The notes beneath the pieces are model-generated. The model was not told the origin of the DNA. It was given only the letters and a program-made list of their open reading frames with translations, and did no database searches. From an uncultured Victivallaceae bacterium (lineage in GTDB: Bacteria; Verrucomicrobiota; Lentisphaeria; Victivallales; Victivallaceae): 8,901 bases of DNA. The stretch's first letter is position 1; every line of letters starts with the position of its first letter. Location: NCBI GenBank assembly GCA_934663655.1, contig CAKUKT010000091.1, positions 1 to 8,901 on the forward strand, in the 5' to 3' direction. Shown piece after piece: positions 1 to 7,221 of the stretch. The position numbers were made by a program, and so were the translations under genes.

Positions 1-1
1 G

Positions 2-2050
2 GCCACCACCGTCCGGTTCGTCTCCGGCATGCAGAACAGCGGCCAGAACAACGAATACGCTTCAGGCAGTCTCGCCGCCAAACCTCTCGAAGTCACCCTC
101 ATCCGCGACGGCAAACCCCTCGCCGGCGTACCGGTACGCTTCGACCTGCGCGCCACCGCCGAAGGCGTGCAGCCGACCGCGAAAATTCTCTCTCCGCGCA
201 CCGTCACCAACAACCACGGCGTCGCTTCCACCGGCATTCTCCTCGGCGAAAAAACCGGCGCCTACAACGTCGGCATCACCATCGACGACCGGGATCAGGA
301 TTTCGCCATCAACGACATCACCGTCCGGGTCATGGCCTTCAACCGCGCCGCGATCATCATCGCGGTAATCGGCGGACTGGCGCTCTTCGTCCTCGGCATG
401 AAGCTCATGAGCGACGGACTCGGTATCGCCGCCGGCGAAAATATGCGCAAAATTCTCCAGTTCCTCACCCGCAACCGGGTGGTCGCCCTGCTTGCCGGCA
501 CCATCGTCACCGCCGTACTCCAGGCTTCCAGCGCCACCACCGTCATGGTCATCGGCTTCATCAACGCCGGTCTGCTCACCCTCACTCAGTCGATCGGCAT
601 CATCTTCGGCGCCAACATCGGTACCACCGTAACCGCCCAGATCATCAGCTTCGACCTCTCCGGCGTCGCCCTGCCGGCAATCGCCTTCGGACTGTTCATT
701 TCCCTTTTCAAACGGCGTCAGCTCCACGGCTGGGGCACGGCGATCATGGGCTTCGGATTGCTCTTCCTCGGACTCGATATGATGAGCAGCGAACTCAAGG
801 TCCTCGGCGAAATGCACTCCTTCCGCGCCTTTTTCAATCTCTTCAACTGCGCCCCCCGCGTTCCCGGCGGTTTCATGCCGCTGCCGACCGTGATCGGAGC
901 GATCATCGTCGGTACCATCGCGACGGCGCTGATTCAATCCAGTTCGGTTTTCACCGGCATCGTCCTGGCGCTGGCCGCCAGCGGGCTGGTCAATTTCTAC
1001 ACCGCGTTTGTGCTCGTGCTCGGTTCCAACATCGGCTCCACCCTCCCTGCCCAGCTCGCCGGCCTTACCGCCAACCGGGTCGGCAAACAGGCGGCGCTCG
1101 CTCATACCCTCTTCAACGTCTTCGGCGTGGTGGTGATGACGCTGCTGCTCTACGTCCCCTTCGGCAGCGACAACCAGCCGATCTTTCTCTACTTCATCAA
1201 CGCCATCACCCCCGGTGACGCCTTCGCCGCAATTCCGCAGAATCTCGCCCGCCACATCGCCATGGCGCACACCTTTTTCAACGTCACCATCTCCCTGTTG
1301 CTGCTGCCGTTCGTCAAACAGTTCGCGGCGGTGTGCAGCCACCTGCTGCCGATCCGCAACAAGGTTCAGACCCGCATTCTCGAACCCGGCCTGCTGAAAA
1401 CCCCGGCCATCGCCATCAAGCAGAGCGTCAGCGCGATCCGGCTGATGGTTGAGAAGTCGTGGAAGATGGTCGATGAAGCGGTGAACCAGCACTTCCTCGG
1501 CGGTGACCTCGACCCCGAAAAATGCCGGCTGCTCGCCGAGGCGGAGGCCGAAATCGACGCCATGCAGAATGAAGTCACCGCCTACCTTGTGCAGATCACC
1601 CGGCGACCGCTTACCGAACCGGAATCGGAACTGGTGCCGCTGCTGATGCACTGCACCAACGACGCCGAGCGTATCGCCGACCACACCGAAACCATCCTCC
1701 AGCTCGCCGAACGCCTCTCCCAGGCCGGTAAGCCGCTCTCGGAGGTTGCGGAGCGTGAACTTCTGAAAATGTGGGAAGTCCTCGATAAACAGGCGCGCAA
1801 CGTGATCGAGGGATTGAACGGAGACAACCTCAAGAATGTCAAGACCGCCCTCAAGAGTGAAATCAAGATCAACCGGCTTGCCGACAAGTTCGAGGATGAA
1901 CATATCAACCGGCTGCGCAAAGGTCATTGTTCGGCGCTCAGCGGCGTGATCTACATCGAAATGCTCGGCGAACTCAGCAAAATCGGCGACCGCCTCTCCA
2001 ATATCGCCGAACGTACCCCGGAGATTCAGAAACAGTATGTCGAACTCTGA
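2..2050 (+). CDS. Na+/phosphate cotransporter family protein with N-terminal Ig-like region and C-terminal PhoU-like domain (5' end outside window)
   Basis: Inner-membrane Na/Pi symporter (NptA/PNaS type) that should import or export inorganic phosphate using the sodium gradient. The frame is open to the left window edge, and the codons before the first ATG at 29 read like an Ig-fold strand (TVRFVSG), so the true start lies upstream. Counting from the ATG at 29, residues 1-103 look like a bacterial Ig-like beta-sandwich. Residues 108-435 are hydrophobic and hold the two inverted family repeats: QASSATT at 165 and GANIGTT at 194, then QSSSVFTG at 303 and GSNIGST at 332. AHTLFN at 358 and AHTFFN at 413 also fit. 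Residues 465-670 are a charged, helical PhoU-like domain, a common fusion in this family. The gene ends in tandem stops, TGA then TAA. nadD starts 16 bases downstream. The family call is secure; the direction of transport and the job of the Ig-like part are not known from sequence. Confidence 0.93.
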   Translation, partial: ATTVRFVSGMQNSGQNNEYASGSLAAKPLEVTLIRDGKPLAGVPVRFDLRATAEGVQPTAKILSPRTVTNNHGVASTGILLGEKTGAYNVGITIDDRDQDFAINDITVRVMAFNRAAIIIAVIGGLALFVLGMKLMSDGLGIAAGENMRKILQFLTRNRVVALLAGTIVTAVLQASSATTVMVIGFINAGLLTLTQSIGIIFGANIGTTVTAQIISFDLSGVALPAIAFGLFISLFKRRQLHGWGTAIMGFGLLFLGLDMMSSELKVLGEMHSFRAFFNLFNCAPRVPGGFMPLPTVIGAIIVGTIATALIQSSSVFTGIVLALAASGLVNFYTAFVLVLGSNIGSTLPAQLAGLTANRVGKQAALAHTLFNVFGVVVMTLLLYVPFGSDNQPIFLYFINAITPGDAFAAIPQNLARHIAMAHTFFNVTISLLLLPFVKQFAAVCSHLLPIRNKVQTRILEPGLLKTPAIAIKQSVSAIRLMVEKSWKMVDEAVNQHFLGGDLDPEKCRLLAEAEAEIDAMQNEVTAYLVQITRRPLTEPESELVPLLMHCTNDAERIADHTETILQLAERLSQAGKPLSEVAERELLKMWEVLDKQARNVIEGLNGDNLKNVKTALKSEIKINRLADKFEDEHINRLRKGHCSALSGVIYIEMLGELSKIGDRLSNIAERTPEIQKQYVEL

Positions 2051-2066
2051 TAATCGACGTTGAACC

Positions 2067-2735
2067 ATGGCACGGATTCCCACCGCTTTTTTCGGCGGCA
2101 GTTTCGATCCGCCCCACCTCGGCCACCTCCAACTGGCCCGCGCCGCCCTCGCACTCGGCGGATGTGAACGGGTCGTCTGGGTTCCCTCCTACAGCCCGCC
2201 CCACAAACAGAAGCGCGAACGAGCACCTTTCGACGACCGGCTCGCGATGGTCAAACTGATGATCCGGAATGAGCCTTGCCAGCACGCCAGCGACATCGAA
2301 CGCCGACTGGCACTCGAACCATCCTACACCATCGATGTGATGGCCGCCTGCAGTTCCGCCCACCCGGAACTGGAACTCAAACTGCTCATCGGCGGCGATT
2401 CGCTGCTGGAACTCCACACCTGGCACCGCGCCCGCGAACTGGTCGATCGTTACCTGATACTTACCTATCCGCGCGCCAACCCCGGGGAACTGCGCGACCA
2501 ACTCGCCGAACACTGGAACCCGGAACAGGTCGAAAAACTCCTCGCCGGAGTGATGACGGGAAAAATTTTTGAAATATCTTCAAGCGAAATCAAAAAAAGA
2601 ATGGCAAAATCCCCGGAATGGAGCGATATTAATACCGGTGCACTGGCCGAACCGGTGCGCGAATATTGTCGCGCCCACCGGCTGTACACCACAGCAGAGG
2701 AGGTGAAATGTGACCATCGAGAAATCCGACCATAA
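2067..2735 (+). CDS. nadD: Nicotinate-nucleotide adenylyltransferase
   Basis: Cytoplasmic enzyme that joins nicotinate mononucleotide and ATP to make deamido-NAD, the shared late step of NAD synthesis. At 222 residues it is a normal size. Near the N-terminus GGSFDPPHLGH (residues 10-20) is the nucleotidyltransferase phosphate-binding signature with its HxGH pair. VWVPSYSPPHKQ (37-48) fits the substrate loop, LLIGGDSLLELHTWH (106-120) matches the GxD...W region, and ISSSEIKKRM (170-179) is the ISSTxIR-like ATP-binding motif near the C-terminus. The ATG at 2067 lies just before the first strand, as expected, although no clear Shine-Dalgarno precedes it, so translation may depend on the upstream gene 16 bases away. 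The last 26 bases overlap rsfS in another frame. nadD next to rsfS is a widespread bacterial arrangement, which strengthens both calls. Confidence 0.95.
   Translation: MARIPTAFFGGSFDPPHLGHLQLARAALALGGCERVVWVPSYSPPHKQKRERAPFDDRLAMVKLMIRNEPCQHASDIERRLALEPSYTIDVMAACSSAHPELELKLLIGGDSLLELHTWHRARELVDRYLILTYPRANPGELRDQLAEHWNPEQVEKLLAGVMTGKIFEISSSEIKKRMAKSPEWSDINTGALAEPVREYCRAHRLYTTAEEVKCDHREIRP
2694..2712 (+). promoter_or_regulatory. Ribosome binding site that sets the GTG start of rsfS
   Basis: A strong Shine-Dalgarno (GGAGG at 2699-2703 inside AGAGGAGGTGA) sits inside the 3' end of nadD. The nearby ATG at 2708 is followed at once by TGA, so it cannot start a protein. The GTG at 2710, six bases after GGAGG, opens the rsfS frame. 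The spacing and the frame agree on GTG as the start. Confidence 0.75.
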
Positions 2736-3117
2736 CGAAATCCCGACTGCCGAACGCACTCGCGAACTCGCGGAGTTCTGCGTCAAATGCATTGAGGACA
2801 AGCAGGGAGAAAATATTCTGATGCTGCCGCTGGCGGGCCGGACCACCGTCGCCGATTATTTCGTTATCGCCACCGTGAACTCCGATCCGCAGCTCCAGGC
2901 AATGGTATCCCATATCGAACGGCAGGTGCGTGAGAAATTCCAGCTCCGGCCACTGTCACGGCCGGGCGGCGGATCCGGTGGCTGGGAACTGATCGATTTC
3001 AGCGATGTGGTCGTCCACCTGATGACCGCCGAGGTTCGCGAACGTTACAACCTCGAAGCGATCTGGAGCGATGTCGCCGCCGGTCGACGCCGGCAGAATC
3101 ACGGAGAGAACAACTGA
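2710..3117 (+). CDS. rsfS: Ribosome silencing factor RsfS (Iojap/YbeB family)
   Basis: Small cytoplasmic protein that binds L14 of the large ribosomal subunit and blocks joining of the two subunits, lowering translation when nutrients are short (family knowledge). At 135 residues it is slightly longer than many members because of short N- and C-terminal extensions. The core is clear: RELAEFCVKCIEDKQGENI (18-36), ADYFVIATVNSDPQ (48-61), GWELIDFSDVVVHL (91-104) and RERYNLEAIW (110-119), matching the usual DyfvI.tg.S, W.l.D.gdvvvH and R..Y.LE..W pattern. It starts with GTG and overlaps nadD by 26 bases, which suggests translational coupling. The polar tail after residue 120 (GRRRQNHGENN) looks lineage-specific. 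The next gene begins 2 bases after its stop. Confidence 0.94.
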   Translation: MTIEKSDHNEIPTAERTRELAEFCVKCIEDKQGENILMLPLAGRTTVADYFVIATVNSDPQLQAMVSHIERQVREKFQLRPLSRPGGGSGGWELIDFSDVVVHLMTAEVRERYNLEAIWSDVAAGRRRQNHGENN

Positions 3118-3119
3118 TC

Positions 3120-3737
3120 GTGCGGAAAAATCGCGAAGAGTGGAATGAGTTCCAGTGGGAGCGGGAAATCCGCCGCGACGAGCGGCGGATCGCCTGTTAT
3201 TTCCGCGAATTGCCCGCCTGCCTGGATCTCCCCGGCGAAGAGGAGCTGATATCCGATCAGCTCGCAGAAAATTCCAGCCCGGTGCCGAGCGGCGCTCCCG
3301 TGGTTTTCAGAAGCCGCCGCCTGTTCGAACGCGAGGAGCGCGATGAGGATCTGCCTGCCGATGAGGTGACCCGCCGTCCGGGTTCGGAACTGGTGAGCGC
3401 GGTGGATTATCTCGCTTCGGAGTGGAACATCCTGATGATCTCCCATCTCCGCGCCGACCTGATGATGTACGGTCTCGGTCTCGCCTGCGCCTACGCCAAG
3501 CTGCTCTCCCGCGCCGCCGATTTCGCCGACGCCGATCCGGAGACGGCGCTGCCGCTGAAACTGAGCCTCGGCAAACGGGTGCTCGCCGATCTCAACGAAA
3601 CCGCCGGAAGGCTCGACGAAATCGCCGACCTCCAGCATTCGCTGCGCCGGGAGTTGACCAAGCCGCGCGCCCAGCTGTCGGAAATCCGCGAACGCACCAT
3701 CGATCTGCTCTCCGCGCTGCGCCACTCCCGACCCTGA
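3120..3737 (+). CDS. Hypothetical protein, helical, linked to rsfS
   Basis: I do not recognise this 205-residue protein. It starts with GTG at 3120, two bases after the rsfS stop, with GGAG about ten bases upstream, so it looks co-translated with rsfS. No signal peptide is visible. Residues 1-35 are very charged (many E, R, K) and residues 64-88 hold a second acidic/basic stretch. Residues 88-205 look almost entirely alpha-helical, with a more hydrophobic segment at 103-130 (ILMISHLRADLMMYGLGLA) that is broken by charged residues and so is unlikely to be a plain membrane span. The last 50 residues have heptad-like leucines, suggesting a helical hairpin or coiled coil. GC-rich codon use matches the neighbours, so it is a real coding frame rather than a shadow. 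Its place suggests a housekeeping or ribosome-linked role, but that is inference from position only. Confidence 0.8.
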   Translation: MRKNREEWNEFQWEREIRRDERRIACYFRELPACLDLPGEEELISDQLAENSSPVPSGAPVVFRSRRLFEREERDEDLPADEVTRRPGSELVSAVDYLASEWNILMISHLRADLMMYGLGLACAYAKLLSRAADFADADPETALPLKLSLGKRVLADLNETAGRLDEIADLQHSLRRELTKPRAQLSEIRERTIDLLSALRHSRP

Positions 3738-3920
3738 GGCCGGCAACCACCGGTAACCGGCGTCGGGAGGAATCTAAAAAAATATCCGCCCCGACCGGTT
3801 CAGCCGTACCGCCGCCAGGATTGCCGTTATCGAAAAATCCGGGCGGGACATCCCCGCGGCGGGGAGAAAAAAAATTCCCCCCCCCCACAACGACGGCAAC
3901 CGCGCCCGTCCGCCCCCCGG
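3738..3920. other. Convergent intergenic region with hairpins and homopolymer runs
   Basis: This stretch separates two converging gene groups. It holds a GC-rich inverted repeat (CCCCG at 3852-3856 with CGGGG at 3860-3864), a run of 8 A at 3867-3874 and a run of 10 C at 3877-3886. I see no plus-strand hairpin followed by a T run, so the rightward group has no obvious intrinsic terminator here. No coding frame within it looks real. Confidence 0.6.
3833..3857 (-). terminator. Possible intrinsic terminator of the leftward operon
   Basis: Read on the minus strand, GCGGG and CCCGC can pair around the 5-base loop GATGT, and five T follow after a CCGGA spacer. It lies about 65 bases past the stop of the SDR gene. 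The stem is short and the spacer before the T run is longer than in a typical terminator, so this is only a candidate. Confidence 0.3.
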
Positions 3921-4850
3921 TCAGATACCGGTTTTGCGCGCTCCCCAGCGGGCAGTCAGTTCCACCGCCTCCTCCGGCGTATGGCGGGGTGAGAAGCCGA
4001 GATCCCGACGGGCTTTCGCGTTGGTGTAGCACATGTGGTGAGTGAGAAAACGTAAACCGGGCTCATCGATCGCCTCTCCATATTTCGCGAGCATCGCTTC
4101 CACGCTCATGAAATTCAGTCGCACCCCCACCCCGAACACTCCGGCGGTCAGCTCCAGATAACGTACCAGCGTGAACGCGTGATCCCCGGTCACGTTGTAC
4201 ACCTCCCCGATACCGCGCGCATTCTCCGCCGCCAGCACGAAAGCTGAAGCCAAATCGGTGATCTCCACCGGCTGGAGCAACGCCAGACCATTCTCCGGCA
4301 GATCGAGAATCTTTTCCAGCTTGACGTCGGAGAGGAAATCCCGGCGCCGCCCCCCGAGATTGTCCAGCGGCAGCATTCCCTCGCCGGTGATGTAACAGGG
4401 ACGAATCACTGTCGCCGGAAACCCCGTCCGATGGAAACGATCCATAACCAGCGTATCCACATCGAATTTCTCCGTCCAGCCGCCGCCCGGAAAATGGTCC
4501 CGGTAATAGGGCGCGGTCTCGTCCCCCGGCAGAAAGGGCAACGGCGCATAACCGCCGGTCGAACTGCAGTGAATATAATGGCGGATTCCGCTCCCGTAAC
4601 GGCAGAAGTTCTCCACACTCTTTACGCTCGGTCGCGTATCGATCACCACCCCGGCGCGTTCCGCTGCCAGCAGTTCGCGCACCGCCTCCGGCTCATCCTT
4701 GTCGACCACCAGCTGCCGGATCGTCCCCGGCAACGGATAATCCCGCTTCCGCCCCCGGGAACATGCAACCACCTCATGACCACCCGCGGCAAGCTGCTTT
4801 ACAATCGTGTGACCAAGCCAGCCGGTCCCACCGAAAACCAATATCTTCAT
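3921..4850 (-). CDS. NAD(P)-dependent epimerase/dehydratase-like SDR
   Basis: Cytoplasmic Rossmann-fold oxidoreductase of the extended/atypical SDR group, probably acting on a sugar or sugar derivative. The 309-residue length is normal. MKILVFGGTGWLG (1-13) is the glycine-rich cofactor loop. The basic stretch CSRGRKR (30-36) after the second strand hints at NADP preference. SSTGGY (96-101) supplies the Ser and Tyr region, but the Tyr is followed by APLP, so the classical YxxxK is absent; a lysine at 128 (WTEKFD) may serve instead, as in CSP41-like members. TVIRPCYITG (147-156) and VEITDLASAFVLAAE (195-209) are typical later motifs. The ATG overlaps the stop of the upstream propeller gene (ATGA), with AGGGAG upstream inside that gene, so the two are translationally coupled. 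Substrate unknown; from context, sugar or polyol catabolism. Confidence 0.88.
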   Translation of the reverse strand: MKILVFGGTGWLGHTIVKQLAAGGHEVVACSRGRKRDYPLPGTIRQLVVDKDEPEAVRELLAAERAGVVIDTRPSVKSVENFCRYGSGIRHYIHCSSTGGYAPLPFLPGDETAPYYRDHFPGGGWTEKFDVDTLVMDRFHRTGFPATVIRPCYITGEGMLPLDNLGGRRRDFLSDVKLEKILDLPENGLALLQPVEITDLASAFVLAAENARGIGEVYNVTGDHAFTLVRYLELTAGVFGVGVRLNFMSVEAMLAKYGEAIDEPGLRFLTHHMCYTNAKARRDLGFSPRHTPEEAVELTARWGARKTGI

Positions 4851-6106
4851 AACCGATTCTCCCTTTCAACAGGCGGATAATAGATGAAACGATGACTGAT
4901 CCGGTCGCATTCTCCCATGAAAAGCACCCCGTCCCGCCCCCGGATCATCGCCCCGAAATTATAACCGTTCCACGGACGCTCGGAACGTGCGAGAATACAC
5001 CCGAGATCACGCATCTCCCCGTCCTCAGGAGCATAGACGCCGAGCCGCGCGCAATCCGACTCCAGACCGAGCAATGCATAGATCCGACCGCCGGTGGCGG
5101 CAAGCGCGACCACATTGGATTGATCAGTCGGCTTGCCCAGCGAAACCACCCGGCCGCTCTCCGGATCAATCCGGAAAATTATGCCGTCAATCGTCCCGCC
5201 GTAGACCACTCCGGAACGGGGTTCCAGCGTGAACGCCGTCACCCGGTTGTACAACTCCCGCCCCTTGAGCGCCGGCGCACAACTCCCGCTGTCAATCCAG
5301 ACCCCGCGCTCAGCATCCAGCCGGAACAACCGACCGTACAGCCCCGCCGCCAGCAGATTTCCTGCCGCGTCGCGCCCGAACCGGCGCGAAAAATTCCCGT
5401 TGGGGTCAAGCCGGAACACCATTTCCAGTTCCGGTTCCGCGCCCCCCGGATCGACGCTGTAGATCCGACCGGATTCTCCTCCGATCATCCAGAGCCGTCC
5501 CCCCGCCGTCGCCAGATCGGCAATCGACTCATCCGGAACCGGCAGCCCCGATTCAACCACTTCTCCCCCGGAATGACAGGGATCAACCGTGCTGAAAAAC
5601 ATCTGATCCTCGGCCGGAAAATCAAAAATCTCCCGCACCCCCATCCCGGTGAAATCCCGGTCGCGCAACAGCACCTCGCAGGGACGATAATAAAATATCT
5701 TCCCGCGACCCGATCCATCACCGGCGGCAACTGCAACCGACTGGTCGGCCATTTCGACCATCGCCGTCACCCCGGTCATGCCGGGCAGCACCCCGAGATC
5801 TGCGACCGCGTCCGCGTCGGGAGCAGGATTGTAGAAAAACAGGTGCGCCCGACTCCCCTTCGTCCCCCCGTATATCCGGCCGTTGGAATGGCTCAGCAGC
5901 GCACAAATTCCGGACTTCCCGGGCGGAATCGGCCGGGTGAACTCCTTTGCACCCAGCGCCCGCACTTCAAAATGTCCCTCCTGAACAAACGCGCTCTTCT
6001 CGTAATCGGCGCGTATCGCCAGAAACTGTTTGAGCTGACCGGCGTCAAGGTGTTCCTCCTTGAGCGGAGACTTCGGCCAGACCCGTTTTTCAAGATCATC
6101 GTTCAT
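4847..6106 (-). CDS. Cytoplasmic beta-propeller protein, second of a tandem pair
   Basis: A 419-residue protein with repeating blade-like segments of the kind GRIYGGT...FFYNP (76-94), GRIYSVDP (213-220), GRLFRLD (258-264), GVVYGGTIDGIIFRIDPESG (299-318) and GRIYALLG (340-347), each followed by a DLG/SLG-like turn. That pattern fits a seven- or eight-bladed propeller of the WD40/PQQ/SMP-30-like fold class; no catalytic signature is clear. No signal peptide or lipobox is seen, so it is probably cytoplasmic. The frame stays open to 6166, but I chose the ATG at 6106 because GGGGGT lies just upstream and this start is 2 bases after the previous gene's stop; the extra 20 residues upstream would be the shadow of that gene's end. 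Residues 1-60 are a charged helical lead-in. Its companion propeller upstream and the SDR downstream suggest work on one pathway. The function is not recognised. Confidence 0.82.
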   Translation of the reverse strand: MNDDLEKRVWPKSPLKEEHLDAGQLKQFLAIRADYEKSAFVQEGHFEVRALGAKEFTRPIPPGKSGICALLSHSNGRIYGGTKGSRAHLFFYNPAPDADAVADLGVLPGMTGVTAMVEMADQSVAVAAGDGSGRGKIFYYRPCEVLLRDRDFTGMGVREIFDFPAEDQMFFSTVDPCHSGGEVVESGLPVPDESIADLATAGGRLWMIGGESGRIYSVDPGGAEPELEMVFRLDPNGNFSRRFGRDAAGNLLAAGLYGRLFRLDAERGVWIDSGSCAPALKGRELYNRVTAFTLEPRSGVVYGGTIDGIIFRIDPESGRVVSLGKPTDQSNVVALAATGGRIYALLGLESDCARLGVYAPEDGEMRDLGCILARSERPWNGYNFGAMIRGRDGVLFMGECDRISHRFIYYPPVERENRL

Positions 6107-6108
6107 GT

Positions 6109-7221
6109 CTACCCCCAGAGACGACGTACCCGGCCGCCGACACCGGAACTGAACCCGAGATCGCACCGGAAAAGTTTGGTCGGCGTATTGCCGGCTTCAG
6201 CAAAATAGAGCGCCCCGTCCGTTCCGCAGACCCCACGCGAAATATGATCCCCGGGACGGCCGTCATACACCAGCGGTCCGATCAGTTCGCGCGTCCGCGT
6301 ACCGGTGTCGAAACGAACCAGCCACGGATGACTTCCCTCCGGCGAACGCCGGTTCACCGTATAGTAAAGTCCCCCGTCGGGACCGAATACCATCCCTCCC
6401 ACATGGGTGTGAATGATGTGATCCCATACCGGATCTGATTCCCCGAACGCCAGACCGAAATCCTCAATCCGGCCCTCCGCAAAATCGTAACGGAACAACC
6501 GCTCCCCCCAAGTCCAGGTCGTCCCCCAGACGCTCTCCCCGTCCGGCGACGGCGTCGCATCGTACAGCGTCGCGTGGTAGCCGTTGCGGAAAGATTCGTG
6601 CGGAATCACCGCTCCGGTCTCCAGCAGTTCCCCGCGATCGGCATCGAACTTGATGATCTCACCGTAGTCACCGGTGGTATAACCGTTTTCCGCCGCATCC
6701 AGAAAGATACACTGCGGATTGAGCTGACTGATCCGGCCGAAATCCCGCAACGAACGCGTTTCAAGATCGTAAACACAGAAATGGTTGCGCGGATAGCTCA
6801 TAATATACAACCGTCGGCGACGACGCGCCAGCGCCATGCAGCGCGCCCCCTCCCGCGGAAAGAGCGTGGTCGTATAGATGAGCTCGCCGTCCGGCCGGAA
6901 CACCGCCAGCCCGGCGCCGCTGAAGTACTTCACCGGATGATTCCAGCAGTTCCACGGCCGCCAGATCCAGTCCCCGAGCGGAGCCCCGGTACAGTGGGTC
7001 GCAGCATAAATTGTACCGTCATCATCCTGGAGCAGACATTTGTGAACCTTGGAATGGGTCGCTTCACCGTTGTCCGCCGGATGACCGAGCACGGCCGCCA
7101 TCTCCACCAGGTAATCGGTGCGGCGCCTCTCCGGATCGTAGGCGACAACCCAGGCGGAGAGACCGCCGGTGATCTCTCCGCACACCCCGACGTAAAGCCG
7201 CCCGTTCAAGCGCCGCCACAA
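6109..7221 (-). CDS. Beta-propeller protein, first of a tandem pair, probably lacking its native N-terminus
   Basis: From a TTG at 7221 the frame gives 370 residues with propeller blades: GRLYVGVCGE (8-17), GTIYAATHCTG (69-79), RRLYIMSYPRNHFCVYDLETRSL (137-158), YGEIIKFDADRGEL (186-199), ESVWGTTWTWGERLFRYDFAEGRIEDFG (229-256), GGLYYTV (283-289) and GALYFAEA (336-343). WIWRPWNCWNHPVKYF (86-101) is a striking aromatic patch, and the histidines in HTHVGG (271-276) may mark an active or metal site, though I cannot assign one. The start is weak: GAGGAG sits only one base before the TTG, there is no ATG or GTG before the in-frame stop at 7317-7315, and the sequence upstream of about residue 5 belongs to a deacetylase-like fragment in another frame. 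I infer a 5' truncation; whether protein is still made is unclear. It sits 2 bases from the second propeller gene. Confidence 0.7.
   Translation of the reverse strand: MWRRLNGRLYVGVCGEITGGLSAWVVAYDPERRRTDYLVEMAAVLGHPADNGEATHSKVHKCLLQDDDGTIYAATHCTGAPLGDWIWRPWNCWNHPVKYFSGAGLAVFRPDGELIYTTTLFPREGARCMALARRRRRLYIMSYPRNHFCVYDLETRSLRDFGRISQLNPQCIFLDAAENGYTTGDYGEIIKFDADRGELLETGAVIPHESFRNGYHATLYDATPSPDGESVWGTTWTWGERLFRYDFAEGRIEDFGLAFGESDPVWDHIIHTHVGGMVFGPDGGLYYTVNRRSPEGSHPWLVRFDTGTRTRELIGPLVYDGRPGDHISRGVCGTDGALYFAEAGNTPTKLFRCDLGFSSGVGGRVRRLWG

Noticed and set aside
62..2083. A 673-codon minus-strand open frame opposite the Na/Pi transporter
   Set aside because: Its protein is low-complexity (rich in D, G, E, H) with no recognisable domain, while the plus frame carries clear family motifs. 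GC-rich codon bias leaves the opposite strand free of stops.
3422..4045. A 207-codon plus-strand frame crossing the convergent intergenic region
   Set aside because: It is Arg/Pro-rich, runs through the poly-C tract and overlaps two real genes in other frames.
6107..6166. Longer N-terminus for the second propeller (start at 6166)
   Set aside because: The extra 20 residues are arginine-rich and overlap the end of the first propeller gene; the ATG at 6106 has a good Shine-Dalgarno and sits 2 bases after that gene's stop.
4892..6208. A 438-codon plus-strand open frame opposite the second propeller gene
   Set aside because: Its composition is Pro/Arg/His-rich and shadow-like, and the minus frame shows regular propeller repeats and coupled starts and stops.
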